This document shows, piece by piece, positions 52,376 to 62,193 of a DNA stretch of 64,000 nucleotides. A model generated the notes under the pieces. The model was not told where the DNA came from, did no database searches, and was given only the letters and a program-made list of their open reading frames with translations. The position numbers were made by a program, and so were the translations under genes. Within the stretch, counting starts at the first letter, position 1; each line of letters begins with the position of its first letter. This stretch comes from Rhizobium sp. (GTDB lineage Bacteria > Pseudomonadota > Gammaproteobacteria > Xanthomonadales > Xanthomonadaceae): contig JAIBEO010000217.1 of assembly GCA_019459185.1 (NCBI GenBank), positions 1-64,000 on the forward strand, read 5' to 3'.

Positions 52376-53395
52376 ATGATAACCGCCCCAGCCCTGTCCC
52401 TGCAGCAGACCCCCACCACGCCCGCCCGCTGGCAGCAGCTCTGGCGCGACGCCGTGCGCGATCCCGCCGAACTGCTGGCCCTGGTGGGCCTGCCCGGGCT
52501 GGCCGCGCGGGTGTCGGCCGGTGCCGCCACGCAGTTCCCGCTGCGGGTGCCGCGTGGCTTCGTGGCCCGCATGCGCCCGGGCGACCCGAACGATCCGCTG
52601 CTGCGCCAGGTGCTGCCGCTCGACGACGAAGACCAGCCGGTCCCCGGCTACGGCCTCGACGCCGTCGGCGACCTCGCCGCCAGCGGCGGCACCGGCGTGA
52701 TCCACAAGTACCGCGGCCGGGTGCTGCTGGTGGCCACCGGCAGCTGCGCCGTGCACTGCCGCTACTGCTTCCGCCGGCATTACCCCTATGCCGAACAGAC
52801 CGCCGCCGCCGGCCAGTGGCGCGAGGCGCTGGACTACCTGGCGGCCGATACCGGCGTGTCCGAGGTGCTGCTTTCGGGCGGCGACCCGCTGTCGCTGGCC
52901 ACGCCCAAGCTGGCCGAGTTCACCCGGGCCCTGGCCGGCCTGCCGCACGTGCGCCGACTGCGCCTGCACACCCGCCTGCCCATCGTGCTGCCCGAGCGGG
53001 TGGACGAGGAGCTGCTGGCCTGGCTCACGGCGCTGCCCCAGCAGGTGGTGGTGGTGGTGCACGCCAACCACGCCAACGAGATCGATGCCCCCGTGGCGGC
53101 GGCCCTGGCCCGCCTGCGCGGGGCCGGCGCCCACCTGCTCAACCAGGCCGTGTTGCTGCGGGGTGTCAACGATTCGGTGGCCGCGCTGGCCGGCCTGTCC
53201 GAGGCCCTGTTTGCCGCCGACACCCTGCCCTACTACCTGCACCAGCTCGACCGGGTCGCCGGCGCGGCCCACTTCGAGGTGCCCGACGCCGAGGCCCGCG
53301 CCCTGCACGGCGAACTGGCCGCCCGGCTGCCGGGTTACCTGGTGCCGCGGCTGGTCCGGGAAGTCGCCGGCGCCCCGTCGAAAACACCGCTCTGA
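52376..53395 (+). CDS. epmB: EF-P beta-lysylation protein EpmB
   Basis: 339 residues. Radical-SAM cluster motif Cys124-x3-Cys128-x2-Cys131 in GSCAVHCRYCFRR, then LLSGGDPL and RLHTRLPIVLP as in lysine 2,3-aminomutases. EpmB converts alpha-lysine to (R)-beta-lysine, used by EpmA to modify EF-P Lys34. Shorter than true KamA, as expected for EpmB. Confidence 0.95.
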   Translation: MITAPALSLQQTPTTPARWQQLWRDAVRDPAELLALVGLPGLAARVSAGAATQFPLRVPRGFVARMRPGDPNDPLLRQVLPLDDEDQPVPGYGLDAVGDLAASGGTGVIHKYRGRVLLVATGSCAVHCRYCFRRHYPYAEQTAAAGQWREALDYLAADTGVSEVLLSGGDPLSLATPKLAEFTRALAGLPHVRRLRLHTRLPIVLPERVDEELLAWLTALPQQVVVVVHANHANEIDAPVAAALARLRGAGAHLLNQAVLLRGVNDSVAALAGLSEALFAADTLPYYLHQLDRVAGAAHFEVPDAEARALHGELAARLPGYLVPRLVREVAGAPSKTPL

Positions 53396-53484
53396 GCCCC
53401 GGCCAGGATGTTGCCTCCGCGGACATTCTGGTATTGTCTCAATCCCCCCGCGCAAGCCATTGATGCATAAGGAGTGACCCCCGG

Positions 53485-55560
53485 ATGGCACAGCAGGACG
53501 CCGTGATCCGCCTGCTCCTGGTCGAAGACCGCCTGGAGGACGCTGAACAACTCATCAGCCACCTCCGCAACGGTGGCATGGCCGTGCGCCCGCAGCGCCC
53601 GGAATCCGAAGACGAACTGGTGCAGCTGCTGGCCAGCCAGAGCATCGACATGGTGCTGGCGTCCTTCGAGGCGAAGTACCTGCCGCTGGCCACCGTGGTC
53701 GAGCGCGTCAACGCCACCGGCAAGGACATCCCGGTGATCGCCTCGGTCACCACGCTCGACGAAAAGACCGCGCTGGCCGCCCTGGCCGCCGGCACCCGCG
53801 ACGTCGCCATCCGCCACCGCGCCGAGCACGTGCAGGCGGTGGTGCGCTCCGAATTCTCCGCCCTCACCGCCCGCCGCGGCCTGCGCCACCTCGAGGCCTC
53901 GCTGCGCGAGACCGAGCGCCGCTGCGACGCGCTCATCGCCTCCTCGCGCGACCCGATCGCCTACGTGCACGAGGGCATGCACATCCGCGCCAACGACGCC
54001 TACCTCGAGATGTTCGGCTTCGAGGGCTTCGACGAGATCGAGGGCCTGTCGGTGCTCGACCTGATCGCGCCCCAGCATGCCGACGGCTTCAAGCAGCTGC
54101 TCAAGAAGCTGGGCAAGGGCGAGGCCCCGCCCAAGCAGCTCGAGATCCAGGCCCAGCGCACCGACGGCAGCACCTTCGACGCGGTCATGGAATTCACCCA
54201 GGCCACCTACGAAGGCGAGAGCTGCCTGCAGATCGTGTTCCGCCAGCAGGCGGTGGACGCCGACATGGTCAAGGAGCTCGACACGCTGCGCCAGCGCGAC
54301 GCGCTAACCGGCATGTACAACCGCCAGTTCTTCATGGGCGAACTCGAGTCCGCGGTGATGCGCGCCACCGAGGGCAAGGACAAGCAGGCGCTGCTGCTGG
54401 TCGAACCGGACCACTACGAAAACCTGCTGGCCGAGATCGGCCTGGCCGCCGCCGACGACCTGATCAAGGGTTTCGCGCTGCGCTTGCAGGGCGCGCTCGA
54501 CGCCGACACCGTCGCCGCCCGCATGAGCGACCACGGCTTCGCGGTGCTGTGCCTGGCGCACGACCACAATCAGAGCCAGGCCCAGGCCGATCGCCTGCGC
54601 GAGGCCTTCAAGGACCACATCCTGGAAGTCGGCGAACGCTCGGTGAACCTCAGCGTCAGCGTCGGCGGCGTGCAGATCGGCGAGAAGATCGCCTCGGTCA
54701 CCCAGGTGATGGCCAAGTCCAGCCAGTGCCTGGCCTCCTGTGAGGGCATGGGCGGCAACCGCATCGAAATCTTCGACCCGGCCGCGCGCGACCGCGCCGA
54801 GGAAGAGCGCATCCAGGCCTGGGTGGCGCGCATCCGCGAGGCGCTCGACGGCGACCAGTTCGTGCTGCACTACCAGCCGATCATCAGCCTGACCGGCGCC
54901 GAGGAAGAGAACTACGACGTCTACCTGCGCATGAAGGGCCCGGGCGGCGAAATCATCCCGCCGGTGACCTACCTGGCCATTGCCGAGGAACACGGCCTGC
55001 TCGACGACATCGACCGCTGGGTCATCGCCCACGCCGTCGGCGTCATCGCCGAACGTGCCAAGGCGGGCAAGCACACCAACCTGTTCGTGAAGATCACCCC
55101 GGCCTCGCTGGTCGAGGGCGGTCTGGAAAACCACATCGCCGAGCAGCTCAAGGCACACGGCGTGCCGGGCGACCGGCTGGTGCTGCAGATCCCGGAATCG
55201 AAGGTCTTCACCCACCTCAAGGCGCTGCAGTCGTTCCAGAAGGCCGTCTCGGCCCTGGGCTGCCGGGTGGCGCTGGAACAGTTCGGCACCGGCCTCAATT
55301 CGTTCCAGATGCTCACCCACTTCGAGCCGGCCATCCTCAAGATCGACCGCAGCTTCATCATGGAACTGGGCAAGAACCCGGACGTGCAGAAGCAGGTGCG
55401 CGGCATCGTCGATAAGGCCCACGCGGCCGGCAAGCTGGCCCTGGCCGAATTCGTCTCCGACGCCGGCACCATGAGCGTGCTGTTCGGCATGGGCGTGGAC
55501 TTCGTCGAAGGCAACTTCCTGGCCGCCGCCGGGCCGCAGATGAACTACGACTTCGGCTGA
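53485..55560 (+). CDS. fimX: FimX-type REC-PAS-GGDEF-EAL c-di-GMP effector
   Basis: 691 residues with strong AAGGAG site. Domains in order: receiver-like (1-125) lacking the phosphorylatable Asp (ASFEAK in place), PAS (about 150-260), GGDEF-like (270-420) with SDHGFAV where GGDEF should be, and EAL-like (440-680) with YDVYLRMKG instead of the EAL core. Degenerate catalytic sites together with this order and exact length match FimX, a c-di-GMP-binding regulator of type IV pilus assembly with PilZ and PilB. No pil gene is close. Confidence 0.92.
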   Translation: MAQQDAVIRLLLVEDRLEDAEQLISHLRNGGMAVRPQRPESEDELVQLLASQSIDMVLASFEAKYLPLATVVERVNATGKDIPVIASVTTLDEKTALAALAAGTRDVAIRHRAEHVQAVVRSEFSALTARRGLRHLEASLRETERRCDALIASSRDPIAYVHEGMHIRANDAYLEMFGFEGFDEIEGLSVLDLIAPQHADGFKQLLKKLGKGEAPPKQLEIQAQRTDGSTFDAVMEFTQATYEGESCLQIVFRQQAVDADMVKELDTLRQRDALTGMYNRQFFMGELESAVMRATEGKDKQALLLVEPDHYENLLAEIGLAAADDLIKGFALRLQGALDADTVAARMSDHGFAVLCLAHDHNQSQAQADRLREAFKDHILEVGERSVNLSVSVGGVQIGEKIASVTQVMAKSSQCLASCEGMGGNRIEIFDPAARDRAEEERIQAWVARIREALDGDQFVLHYQPIISLTGAEEENYDVYLRMKGPGGEIIPPVTYLAIAEEHGLLDDIDRWVIAHAVGVIAERAKAGKHTNLFVKITPASLVEGGLENHIAEQLKAHGVPGDRLVLQIPESKVFTHLKALQSFQKAVSALGCRVALEQFGTGLNSFQMLTHFEPAILKIDRSFIMELGKNPDVQKQVRGIVDKAHAAGKLALAEFVSDAGTMSVLFGMGVDFVEGNFLAAAGPQMNYDFG

Positions 55561-55583
55561 TTCGGGCTTCGGGGTGGTTTGGG

Positions 55584-55763
55584 TTTTTGAACGCGGATGA
55601 CGCGGATCCAAAAGCCGATCAGAGCCGATAGGGCAAAAGCGATTGGAATGAAAAACAATGGCCCGGGAGCGTGAGCTTCCGGGCCATCGTGTTGTTGCTC
55701 CCAACCAATTTCGCTTTATCGGCTCTGATCGGCTTTTGGATCCGCGTCATCCGCGTTCAAAAA
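55584..55763. repeat. CGCGGAT-family long inverted repeat, copy 3
   Basis: Arms 55584-55630 and 55717-55763 are perfect 47-bp complements. They contain GAACGCGGATGACGCGGATCC and a GCCGATCAGAGCCGATA tail not present in copy 1. The 86-nt interior carries a further hairpin. It fills the gap between the converging fimX and htpX genes (209 bp, no gene). Confidence 0.88.
55659..55686. terminator. Hairpin at the centre of copy 3, likely fimX terminator
   Basis: TGGCCCGGGAGC pairs with GCTTCCGGGCCA (one G-U) over GTGA. Followed by TCGTGTTGTTG on the plus strand, only weakly T-rich. Situated between convergent genes, so may act in both directions. Confidence 0.6.
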
Positions 55764-55770
55764 TTAAACC

Positions 55771-56658
55771 TCACATCGAAGCCGGCATGTCGCGCAGGGC
55801 CTGGATGCGCTGCGCCAGCGGCGGGTGGGTCATGAAGAGCTTGCGCAGGCCGTGGCCCACGGCGCCGGAGATGCCGAAGGCGCGGACTTCGTTGGGCAGG
55901 GTGCTCTGGCCGTAGGTCTGGGCCAGGCGCTGCAGCGCGGCGATCATCTTGTCGCGGCCGGCCAGGCGGGCGCCGCCGGCGTCGGCACGGAACTCGCGCC
56001 AGCGGCTGAACCACATCGCCACCACCGAGGCCAGCGCGCCGAACACCAGGTCGAGCACCAGCACGATCAGGAAGTAGAACGGGCCGGTGCCGCCGTCGCG
56101 GTTGCCGCTGAGCGCGGCGTCCACCGCGCGGCCGACCACGCGGGCGAGGAAGATGACGAAGGTGTTGAGCACGCCCTGGATGAGCGCCATGGTCACCATG
56201 TCGCCGTTGGCGACGTGGCTGACTTCATGCGCCAGCACCGCCTCGGCTTCGTCGCGCGACATGCTGCGCAGCAGGCCGGTGGACACCGCCACCAGCGCGT
56301 TGTTGCGGCTGGGGCCGGTGGCGAAGGCGTTGATCTCCGGCGCGTCGTAGATGCCCACCTCGGGCATGGCGATGCCGGCCGCCTCGGCCTGGCGGCGCAC
56401 GGTGTTCACCAGCCAGGCTTCGCCTTCGTTGCGCGGCTGGGTGATCAGGTGCATGCCGGTGCTGCGCTTGGCCATCCACTTGGAAATGGCCAGCGAGATG
56501 AAGGCGCCGCCGAAGCCGAACGCCGCGGCGAACAGCAGCAGCGCGCCGTTGTCGCCAAGGGTGACGCCGAAGACGTTCTGCAGGACGCTCATCACCAAGC
56601 CGAGCAGCACCAGCACGGCCAGGTTGGTGGCGAGGAAGAGGGCGACGCGCTTGAACAT
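55771..56658 (-). CDS. htpX: Membrane zinc protease HtpX
   Basis: 295 residues from the ATG at 56658. Two N-terminal helices, then the M48 motif [13 protein letters not shown] at about 140, two further helices, and the third ligand in [14 protein letters not shown]. Inner-membrane quality-control protease, typically under CpxR or heat-shock control. Divergent from gluQ. Confidence 0.96.
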   Translation of the reverse strand: MFKRVALFLATNLAVLVLLGLVMSVLQNVFGVTLGDNGALLLFAAAFGFGGAFISLAISKWMAKRSTGMHLITQPRNEGEAWLVNTVRRQAEAAGIAMPEVGIYDAPEINAFATGPSRNNALVAVSTGLLRSMSRDEAEAVLAHEVSHVANGDMVTMALIQGVLNTFVIFLARVVGRAVDAALSGNRDGGTGPFYFLIVLVLDLVFGALASVVAMWFSRWREFRADAGGARLAGRDKMIAALQRLAQTYGQSTLPNEVRAFGISGAVGHGLRKLFMTHPPLAQRIQALRDMPASM

Positions 56659-56741
56659 GGTTTTCCCGTGGGATTGGCTGGGGCGGAAAGTCCGCCGTTC
56701 TGGGGTTAAATGTACGCAGTGACGGTTAAATTCAAGTCGTG

Positions 56742-57635
56742 ATGGATCCAGCCACGCCCTACCGCGGTCGTTTCGCGCCCTCGCCCACCGGCCCCCTGCA
56801 CTTCGGGTCGCTGGTGGCCGCGCTGGGGAGCTGGCTGTTCGCCCGCCATCACGGGGGCCAATGGCTGGTCCGGGTGGAAGACCTCGACCCGCCACGTGAG
56901 GTTCCCGGCGCCGCCCGCCAGCAGCTGGAAACCCTGGCCGCCTTCGGCCTGGAGGCCGACCAGCCCCCGGTGTTCCAGAGCCAGCGCGGCGAGCTCTACG
57001 CCGCCGCGCTCGCCGGCCTGCTGGCCCGGGGCGAGGCCTTCGAATGCCGCTGCAGCCGCAGCGAGCTCGAAGCCGTGGGCGGCATCCACCGTGCCTGCGT
57101 CGGCCGCGGCGGCCACCGCCGGCCGGCCATCCGCCTGCGCGTGCCCGACGAGGTGCTGGGTTTCGAGGACCGCATCCAGGGCCACTTCGAACAGGCGCTG
57201 GCGCGCGAGGTCGGCGACGTGGTGCTGCGCCGCGCCGACGGCTTATGGGCCTACCAGCTGGCCGTGGTGGTGGACGACGGCGCGCAGGGCATCACCGATG
57301 TGGTGCGCGGCGCCGACCTGCTCGATTCGACGCCGCGGCAGATCCTGCTGCAGCGGCGACTGGGCCTGCCCACGCCCGGTTACGCGCACCTGCCGCTGGT
57401 GCTGGGCACGGACGGCCGCAAGCTCGGAAAATCGCTGGCCGCGCTGCCGGTGGACGCCGCCGACCCGGGCCCGGCGCTCGCCGCGGCCTGGTCTTTCCTG
57501 GGCCAGGACGCGGCGCGCTGGCCGGCCACGCTGGCGCCGGCGAAGGCGCTCGAACGCGCCCTGCCCGCCTTCGACCCGGCCCGGATCCCGCGCCATGCCG
57601 CGCCGGCTTCCGCCGAGGCCGTCGGGAAGCCGTGA
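56742..57635 (+). CDS. gluQ: Glutamyl-Q tRNA(Asp) synthetase
   Basis: 297 residues from the ATG at 56742 (GTG at 56739 precedes it). The GluRS catalytic core without anticodon domain: [27 protein letters not shown], zinc site with Cys in [10 protein letters not shown], and KLGKS replacing KMSKS. It glutamylates queuosine in tRNA-Asp. Usually beside dksA; here dksA is 12 kb away. Confidence 0.94.
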   Translation: MDPATPYRGRFAPSPTGPLHFGSLVAALGSWLFARHHGGQWLVRVEDLDPPREVPGAARQQLETLAAFGLEADQPPVFQSQRGELYAAALAGLLARGEAFECRCSRSELEAVGGIHRACVGRGGHRRPAIRLRVPDEVLGFEDRIQGHFEQALAREVGDVVLRRADGLWAYQLAVVVDDGAQGITDVVRGADLLDSTPRQILLQRRLGLPTPGYAHLPLVLGTDGRKLGKSLAALPVDAADPGPALAAAWSFLGQDAARWPATLAPAKALERALPAFDPARIPRHAAPASAEAVGKP

Positions 57636-57721
57636 AGGCGGGCACGGGCGCGCTTGCATGGCGCGCGCCCATGCGGGATGCTCCAAAACTCGCCTGCCGT
57701 CGCGAACTTCCGGTGCCCTGC

Positions 57722-58216
57722 ATGTCGCACGTCCGCATCATCAAGAAGTACCCGAACCGTCGCCTGTACGACACCGAGATCTCCAGCTACGTGACGCTGG
57801 AAGACGTGCGGCAGCTGATCGTGGACAAGGAAGACTTCGTCGTCCGCGACGCCCGCAGCGGCAACGACATCACCCGAGGGGTGCTGATGCAGATCATCGC
57901 CGAGCACGAGGAGCACGGGCAGCCGATCTTCACCACCGAGCTGCTGATCCAGGTGATCCGCTTCCGCGGCGATTCCATGCAGGGCCACCTGGGCAACTTC
58001 CTCGAGCGCAGCCTGCAGTTCTTCCTCGAGCAGCAGCAGAACGTGCGCGGGCAGATAGGCCAGCTGGTGGGCCAGGCGCCGTGGTCGCTGCTCAACCAGC
58101 TCGCCGAACGCAACCTCGAGCTCTGGCGTTCGTTCCAGCAGGGCCTGGGCAGCGGCACCGGCACCACGCCGCCGCGCAAGCCGGCCCGCCCCGCCGCCAA
58201 GCCGCGCACGCGCTGA
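57722..58216 (+). CDS. phaR: Polyhydroxyalkanoate synthesis repressor PhaR
   Basis: 164 residues from the ATG at 57722. Begins with the PhaR DNA-binding domain (RIIKKYPNRRLYDTEISSYV) and a PHB accumulation regulatory domain (FTTELLIQVIRFRG), then a Lys/Ala/Pro/Arg-rich tail. It senses PHA and controls phasin and PHA genes. One bp separates it from phaB. Confidence 0.94.
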   Translation: MSHVRIIKKYPNRRLYDTEISSYVTLEDVRQLIVDKEDFVVRDARSGNDITRGVLMQIIAEHEEHGQPIFTTELLIQVIRFRGDSMQGHLGNFLERSLQFFLEQQQNVRGQIGQLVGQAPWSLLNQLAERNLELWRSFQQGLGSGTGTTPPRKPARPAAKPRTR

Positions 58217-58217
58217 C

Positions 58218-58964
58218 ATGGCCACGCCCCGGCGCATCGCCCTGGTCACCGGGGGCGCCGGCGGCATCGGCGCGGAAACCTGCCGCCAGCTCGCCCGCGC
58301 CGGCCACCGCGTGCTCGCCGCCGACCTGCCGCTGTCGCCGGAACGCCAGGCCCGCTTCGACGCGGAGATGGCCGGCCACGACGTGGTGTTGCTGCCCATG
58401 GACGTCACCGACGAGGCCGGCTGCGCCGCCGCCATCGCCGCCGGCCGCGCCAGCCACGGCGAGGTGGACGTGCTGGTGAACGCCGCCGGCATCACCCGCG
58501 ACGCCACCCTGCGCAACATGAGCCGCGAACAGTGGGACCAGGTGATGTCGGTGAACCTCGACAGCGCCTTCGTGCTGTGCAAGCTGCTGGCCGAGGGCAT
58601 GGCTGCGCGCGGCTTCGGCCGCATCGTCAACATTTCCTCGGTGAACGGCCAGACCGGCCAGTTCGGGCAGACCAACTACGCCGCCGCCAAGGCCGGCCTG
58701 CACGGCTTCACCATGGCGCTGGCGCGCGAACTGGCGCGCAAGGGCGTCACCGTGAATACCGTCAGCCCCGGCTACATCCGCACGCCCATGACCGACGCCA
58801 TGCCCGAGGCCGCGCGCGAGCAGGTGCTGGCCATGGTGCCCGCCGGCCGCATCGGCGAACCGGCCGACGTGGCGCGGGCGGTAGTGTTCCTGTGCGGCGA
58901 CGACGCCGGCTACCTCACCGGCGTGAACCTGCCGGTCAACGGCGGCCTGTTCATCAGTTTCTGA
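58218..58964 (+). CDS. phaB: Acetoacetyl-CoA reductase
   Basis: 248 residues. SDR with TGGAGGIGAE nucleotide loop, NAAGI, NISSVNGQTGQFGQTNYAAAKAG (catalytic Ser, Tyr and Lys) and RIGEPADVARAV. The NGQxGQFGQTNYA stretch is typical of PhaB rather than FabG. Makes (R)-3-hydroxybutyryl-CoA for PHB. No phaC synthase is in the window. Its stop is 7 bp short of the converging SUMF1-type gene. Confidence 0.93.
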   Translation: MATPRRIALVTGGAGGIGAETCRQLARAGHRVLAADLPLSPERQARFDAEMAGHDVVLLPMDVTDEAGCAAAIAAGRASHGEVDVLVNAAGITRDATLRNMSREQWDQVMSVNLDSAFVLCKLLAEGMAARGFGRIVNISSVNGQTGQFGQTNYAAAKAGLHGFTMALARELARKGVTVNTVSPGYIRTPMTDAMPEAAREQVLAMVPAGRIGEPADVARAVVFLCGDDAGYLTGVNLPVNGGLFISF

Positions 58965-58970
58965 AGCCGC

Positions 58971-60828
58971 TCAGAGCTCGCGCACCACGCGGAAACCCAC
59001 GCGCGCATTGGTGGTGCCGGCCGGCGCCGACTGCCGGTAGGCCGAGCGCGCGCGTTCCAGCGAACTGGCCCACGAGGCGCCGCGCAGCACCCGTTCGCCG
59101 CAGCCCGGGTTGACCCAGGCGCTGCCGTCGCGCGGGGCGGGCCCGTAGGGGGGGGGGCCCCCGGCGGGGCCCCCTAGGGTAAACGTGGCCGACCAGGTCG
59201 AAGGTGCCTAAGGCTTCGGCCGGGTAGCTGCGCACCGGCGCCGGCCCCCAGTGGCCGTCGGCGTAGCCGGGAATGGCGTTGGCCCACTTGCGCTTGAGCC
59301 GCGACTGATCGCCGTCGCCGGTGAGGTTGCCAACCACGCGCGGCGGCACGCCCTCGCCCCAAGGGTAGGCCTCGGCGCGGCCGGCGCGCAGCGCATATTC
59401 GAACTCGGCTTCGCTGGGCAGGCGGTAGCGCTGGCCGGTCTGCGCCGACAGCCAGGCGGCATAGGCCTCGGCGTCTTCGAAGGCCACGTGCACCACCGGC
59501 AGTTCCGGCTGGGCGGGGCTGCCGGCGTAATCGCGGCGCCAGTCCACGCGGCCGTGTTCGCCCATGACGCCGCCCTTTTCGTCGTACACCGTGGAACGGC
59601 CGCGGCGGGTGGCGACGCTGCGGTAGCCGCTGGCTTCGACGAAGGCGCGGAACTCGGCCACGGTGGTTTCGTTGCGGGCGATGGCGAAGCCGCGGGCGAG
59701 TTCCACCTCGTGCCGCGGGCCTTCATTGTCGAGGCGGCCGGATTCTTCTTCAGGCGAGCCCATGTCGAAGCGGCCGTGTGCCAGCACCACCATCTCCGGC
59801 GCCTCGCCGCCGATGGCCAGTGGCTCGCGGAACACCTGGCCCGGGCGGAAGCGGCCGTAGTGGCGGGCCATGACGATGCGTTCGCCCAGCGCGTCCAGGC
59901 CCTGGGCCTGCAGCGACACCTGCTCGGCTTCGGCGAGCCGGCGCGTGGCCAGCTCCAGGTCCAGCGCATCCACCGCGGCGTGGCCCTGGGCCAGCAGCTG
60001 TTCGGTGCGCGACTGGCGCAGTTCGACGATGCGCGCGGCCATGTCCTGCAGCGCGGTCGAGTCGGGCACGATGCGGCCGGCTTCGGCCTGCAGGCGCTCG
60101 GAGCCGGCGTAATCTCCTTCCTGCGCCGCCTGCAGCGCGCGGTTGAGGTGCGCCGCCTGCAGCCGCGCCAGGCCGTCGCGGGCCGGCGCGTATTCGGGGA
60201 ACGCGGCCAGCGCCTCGCGGTAGGCGACGACGGCGCCGCCGCCTTCGGGTTTGAAGATGCGGTTCGCGGCGGCGCGCGCTTCGGCCAGGCGGACGCTTTC
60301 CTGGGCGCGGCGGGCCGCGGCGATCGCCTCGCGATAAGCCGCCAGGCCCGGATGCTGCGGCTGGGCGCGGGCGCAGACGCGTTCGTAGCGTTCGGCGTCG
60401 GCGAAACGCGCCTCGGCCAGGGCGGCGCGGCCGCGCTGCTGGAGTTCGGTGAGGATGCGTTCGACGCCGGTCAGGGCGGCGGCCTCGGTGGCGTCGGTGG
60501 CGAGCACGCCGAGGTAGCGTTCGAGCGCGCCGGGCGCCGGGGCTTCCGGCTCGGCGAGCAGGCGGCCGTTCGCTTCGTCCTCCGCGGCGGCCTTGAGCGC
60601 CTGGCGGAAACGGTTCGCCGGCACCGGGGCGATGTCCGGCGTCCAGGCCGGCACCTCGGCTTCTTCGGCCGCGGGCGCCAGCACGACTTCAGCCTCGAGT
60701 TCGGCCGGGTCCACGGGCGCGGGCGCGCTGGCCGGCGCGGCGGCATCGGGATCTTGGGAAGCGCCGCAGCCGCCCAGCAGCAGGGCGGCCAGCAGCCCGA
60801 CCGGGAGGATTCGCTCAAGCGTGGTCAT
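58971..60828 (-). pseudogene. SUMF1/FGE-sulfatase-domain lipoprotein, frame disrupted
   Basis: Start ATG 60828; lipobox LGGC (Cys21). Residues to about 340 are helical repeats rich in A/E/R, then a SUMF1 domain (HGRFDMGSPEEESGRLDNEGP, FAIARNETTVAEF, YRLPSEAEFEYALRAG, YPWGEG). After DLVGH the expected NVWEW part is replaced by a G/C-only stretch at 59148-59184. Downstream, a different frame codes the true ending DGSAWVNPGCGERVLRG...FRVVREL with stop at 58971. The interval is 40 nt where 39 are expected. A sequencing or assembly error is more likely than a real mutation. Without correction the frame runs to 58954. Confidence 0.85.
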
Positions 60829-60920
60829 CGTCGTGGAACGGCGGCGCCCCTGGCGTCGGAACGGTCTGGCGAGCCGAACTTAGGCTAAGGTGCCGGCTCC
60901 TGGCAACCGCAGCGAACCCC

Positions 60921-62009
60921 GTGCACCACTGGATCTCCTCCCCGCAAGCCCTGTCCGAAACCCTGGCCCGCTGGGCCGGCCAGCCCCTGGTGGCGCTGGA
61001 CACCGAATTCATCCGCGAACGCACCTACTACCCTCAGCTGGCCCTGGTGCAACTGGCCGTGCCCGGCGAGATCGTGCTGGTGGACCCGCTGGTGCCCGGC
61101 ATGCCCGAGGCCCTGCGCCCGCTGCTTCAGGACCCGTCGGTGACCAAGCTGATGCACAGCGCCAGCGAGGACCTGCAGGCCCTGCAGCGCGGCTGCCAGG
61201 CGCTGCCGGCGCCGCTGTTCGACACCCAGGTGGCCGCGGCGATGTGCGGGCTCGGTGCCGGCCTCGGCTACCAGAAGCTGGTGGAACAGGTCACCGGCGT
61301 GCAGCTGGCCAAGGGCGAAACCCGCTCGGACTGGCTGCGCCGCCCGCTCAGCGATTCCCAGCGCGAATACGCCGCCGACGACGTGCGCCACCTGCACGCC
61401 GTCCATGCCTTCCTCGACAAGGAACTGGCCCAGCGCGGCCGCCACGCCTGGCTGCGCGCCGACGCCGAGCGCGCCCTGCGCAACGCCGCGAACGAGGGCG
61501 ACGACCCCTACCCGCACCTGGGCGTACGCAGCGCGCAGGCGCTCGACGCCGACGGCCAGGTGCGCCTGTGCCGCATGCTGCGCTGGCGCGAGGTCGAAGC
61601 GCGCCGCGCCGACAAACCCAAGAGCTGGATCCTCGATAACGAGCTGGCCGTGGCGCTGGCGCGCCGCCCGCCCGTCGATTTCCGCGACTTCGGCGCCGTG
61701 CTCGACCGCCACCCCAAGGCCCCGCGCAAGTCGCGCGGCGAGCTCTGGGAAACGCTGTCAGCGCCGGTGGCCGAGTCCGACCGCGCCATCCCGCTGGTCA
61801 GCGGCGACAGCCTGGACAAGCAGCGCATCAAGGCCCTGCAGCAGGCCGTGGCGGCCTTGGCCGAGGCCCAGGGCCTGCCCGAGGGTCTGCTCTGCGCCCG
61901 CCGCCACCTCGAGGCCCTGCTCGAGGGCCGGGGCTGGCCCGAGGCCCTGGAAGGCTGGCGCCGCGAGCTGCTGGAACCACGCCTGGCGCCGATTCTTTCA
62001 GGCGGCTAG
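60921..62009 (+). CDS. rnd: Ribonuclease D
   Basis: 362 residues from a GTG at 60921. DEDD exonuclease: [20 protein letters not shown] (D, E), [12 protein letters not shown] (D), and the Y/D motif in [19 protein letters not shown]-type helical region follows (210-300). Trims tRNA 3' ends. Divergent from the SUMF1 gene; a tRNA-Ala gene begins 41 bp downstream. Confidence 0.95.
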   Translation: MHHWISSPQALSETLARWAGQPLVALDTEFIRERTYYPQLALVQLAVPGEIVLVDPLVPGMPEALRPLLQDPSVTKLMHSASEDLQALQRGCQALPAPLFDTQVAAAMCGLGAGLGYQKLVEQVTGVQLAKGETRSDWLRRPLSDSQREYAADDVRHLHAVHAFLDKELAQRGRHAWLRADAERALRNAANEGDDPYPHLGVRSAQALDADGQVRLCRMLRWREVEARRADKPKSWILDNELAVALARRPPVDFRDFGAVLDRHPKAPRKSRGELWETLSAPVAESDRAIPLVSGDSLDKQRIKALQQAVAALAEAQGLPEGLLCARRHLEALLEGRGWPEALEGWRRELLEPRLAPILSGG

Positions 62010-62011
62010 CC

Positions 62012-62035
62012 ATCGCCGGAACATGCCTCTATAAT
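62012..62035 (+). promoter_or_regulatory. Promoter of tRNA-Ala (-10 element)
   Basis: Exact TATAAT at 62030-62035, 15 bp before the tRNA. The candidate -35 at about 62007-62012 (TAGCCA) is a weak match and overlaps the rnd stop. Confidence 0.6.
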
Positions 62036-62050
62036 TTCCCGACCTTCCGT

Positions 62051-62126
<76 letters not shown>

Positions 62127-62134
62127 CGATTCCG

Positions 62135-62163
62135 AAAGGGCCGGGCCGCAAGCCCGGCCCTTT
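62135..62163 (+). terminator. Rho-independent terminator of tRNA-Ala
   Basis: AAAGGGCCGGGC pairs with GCCCGGCCCTTT around CGCAA; followed by CTTTTT. 9 nt after the tRNA end. Confidence 0.9.
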
Positions 62164-62193
62164 CTTTTTCCCAGCCCATCCGACCCCACCGAC

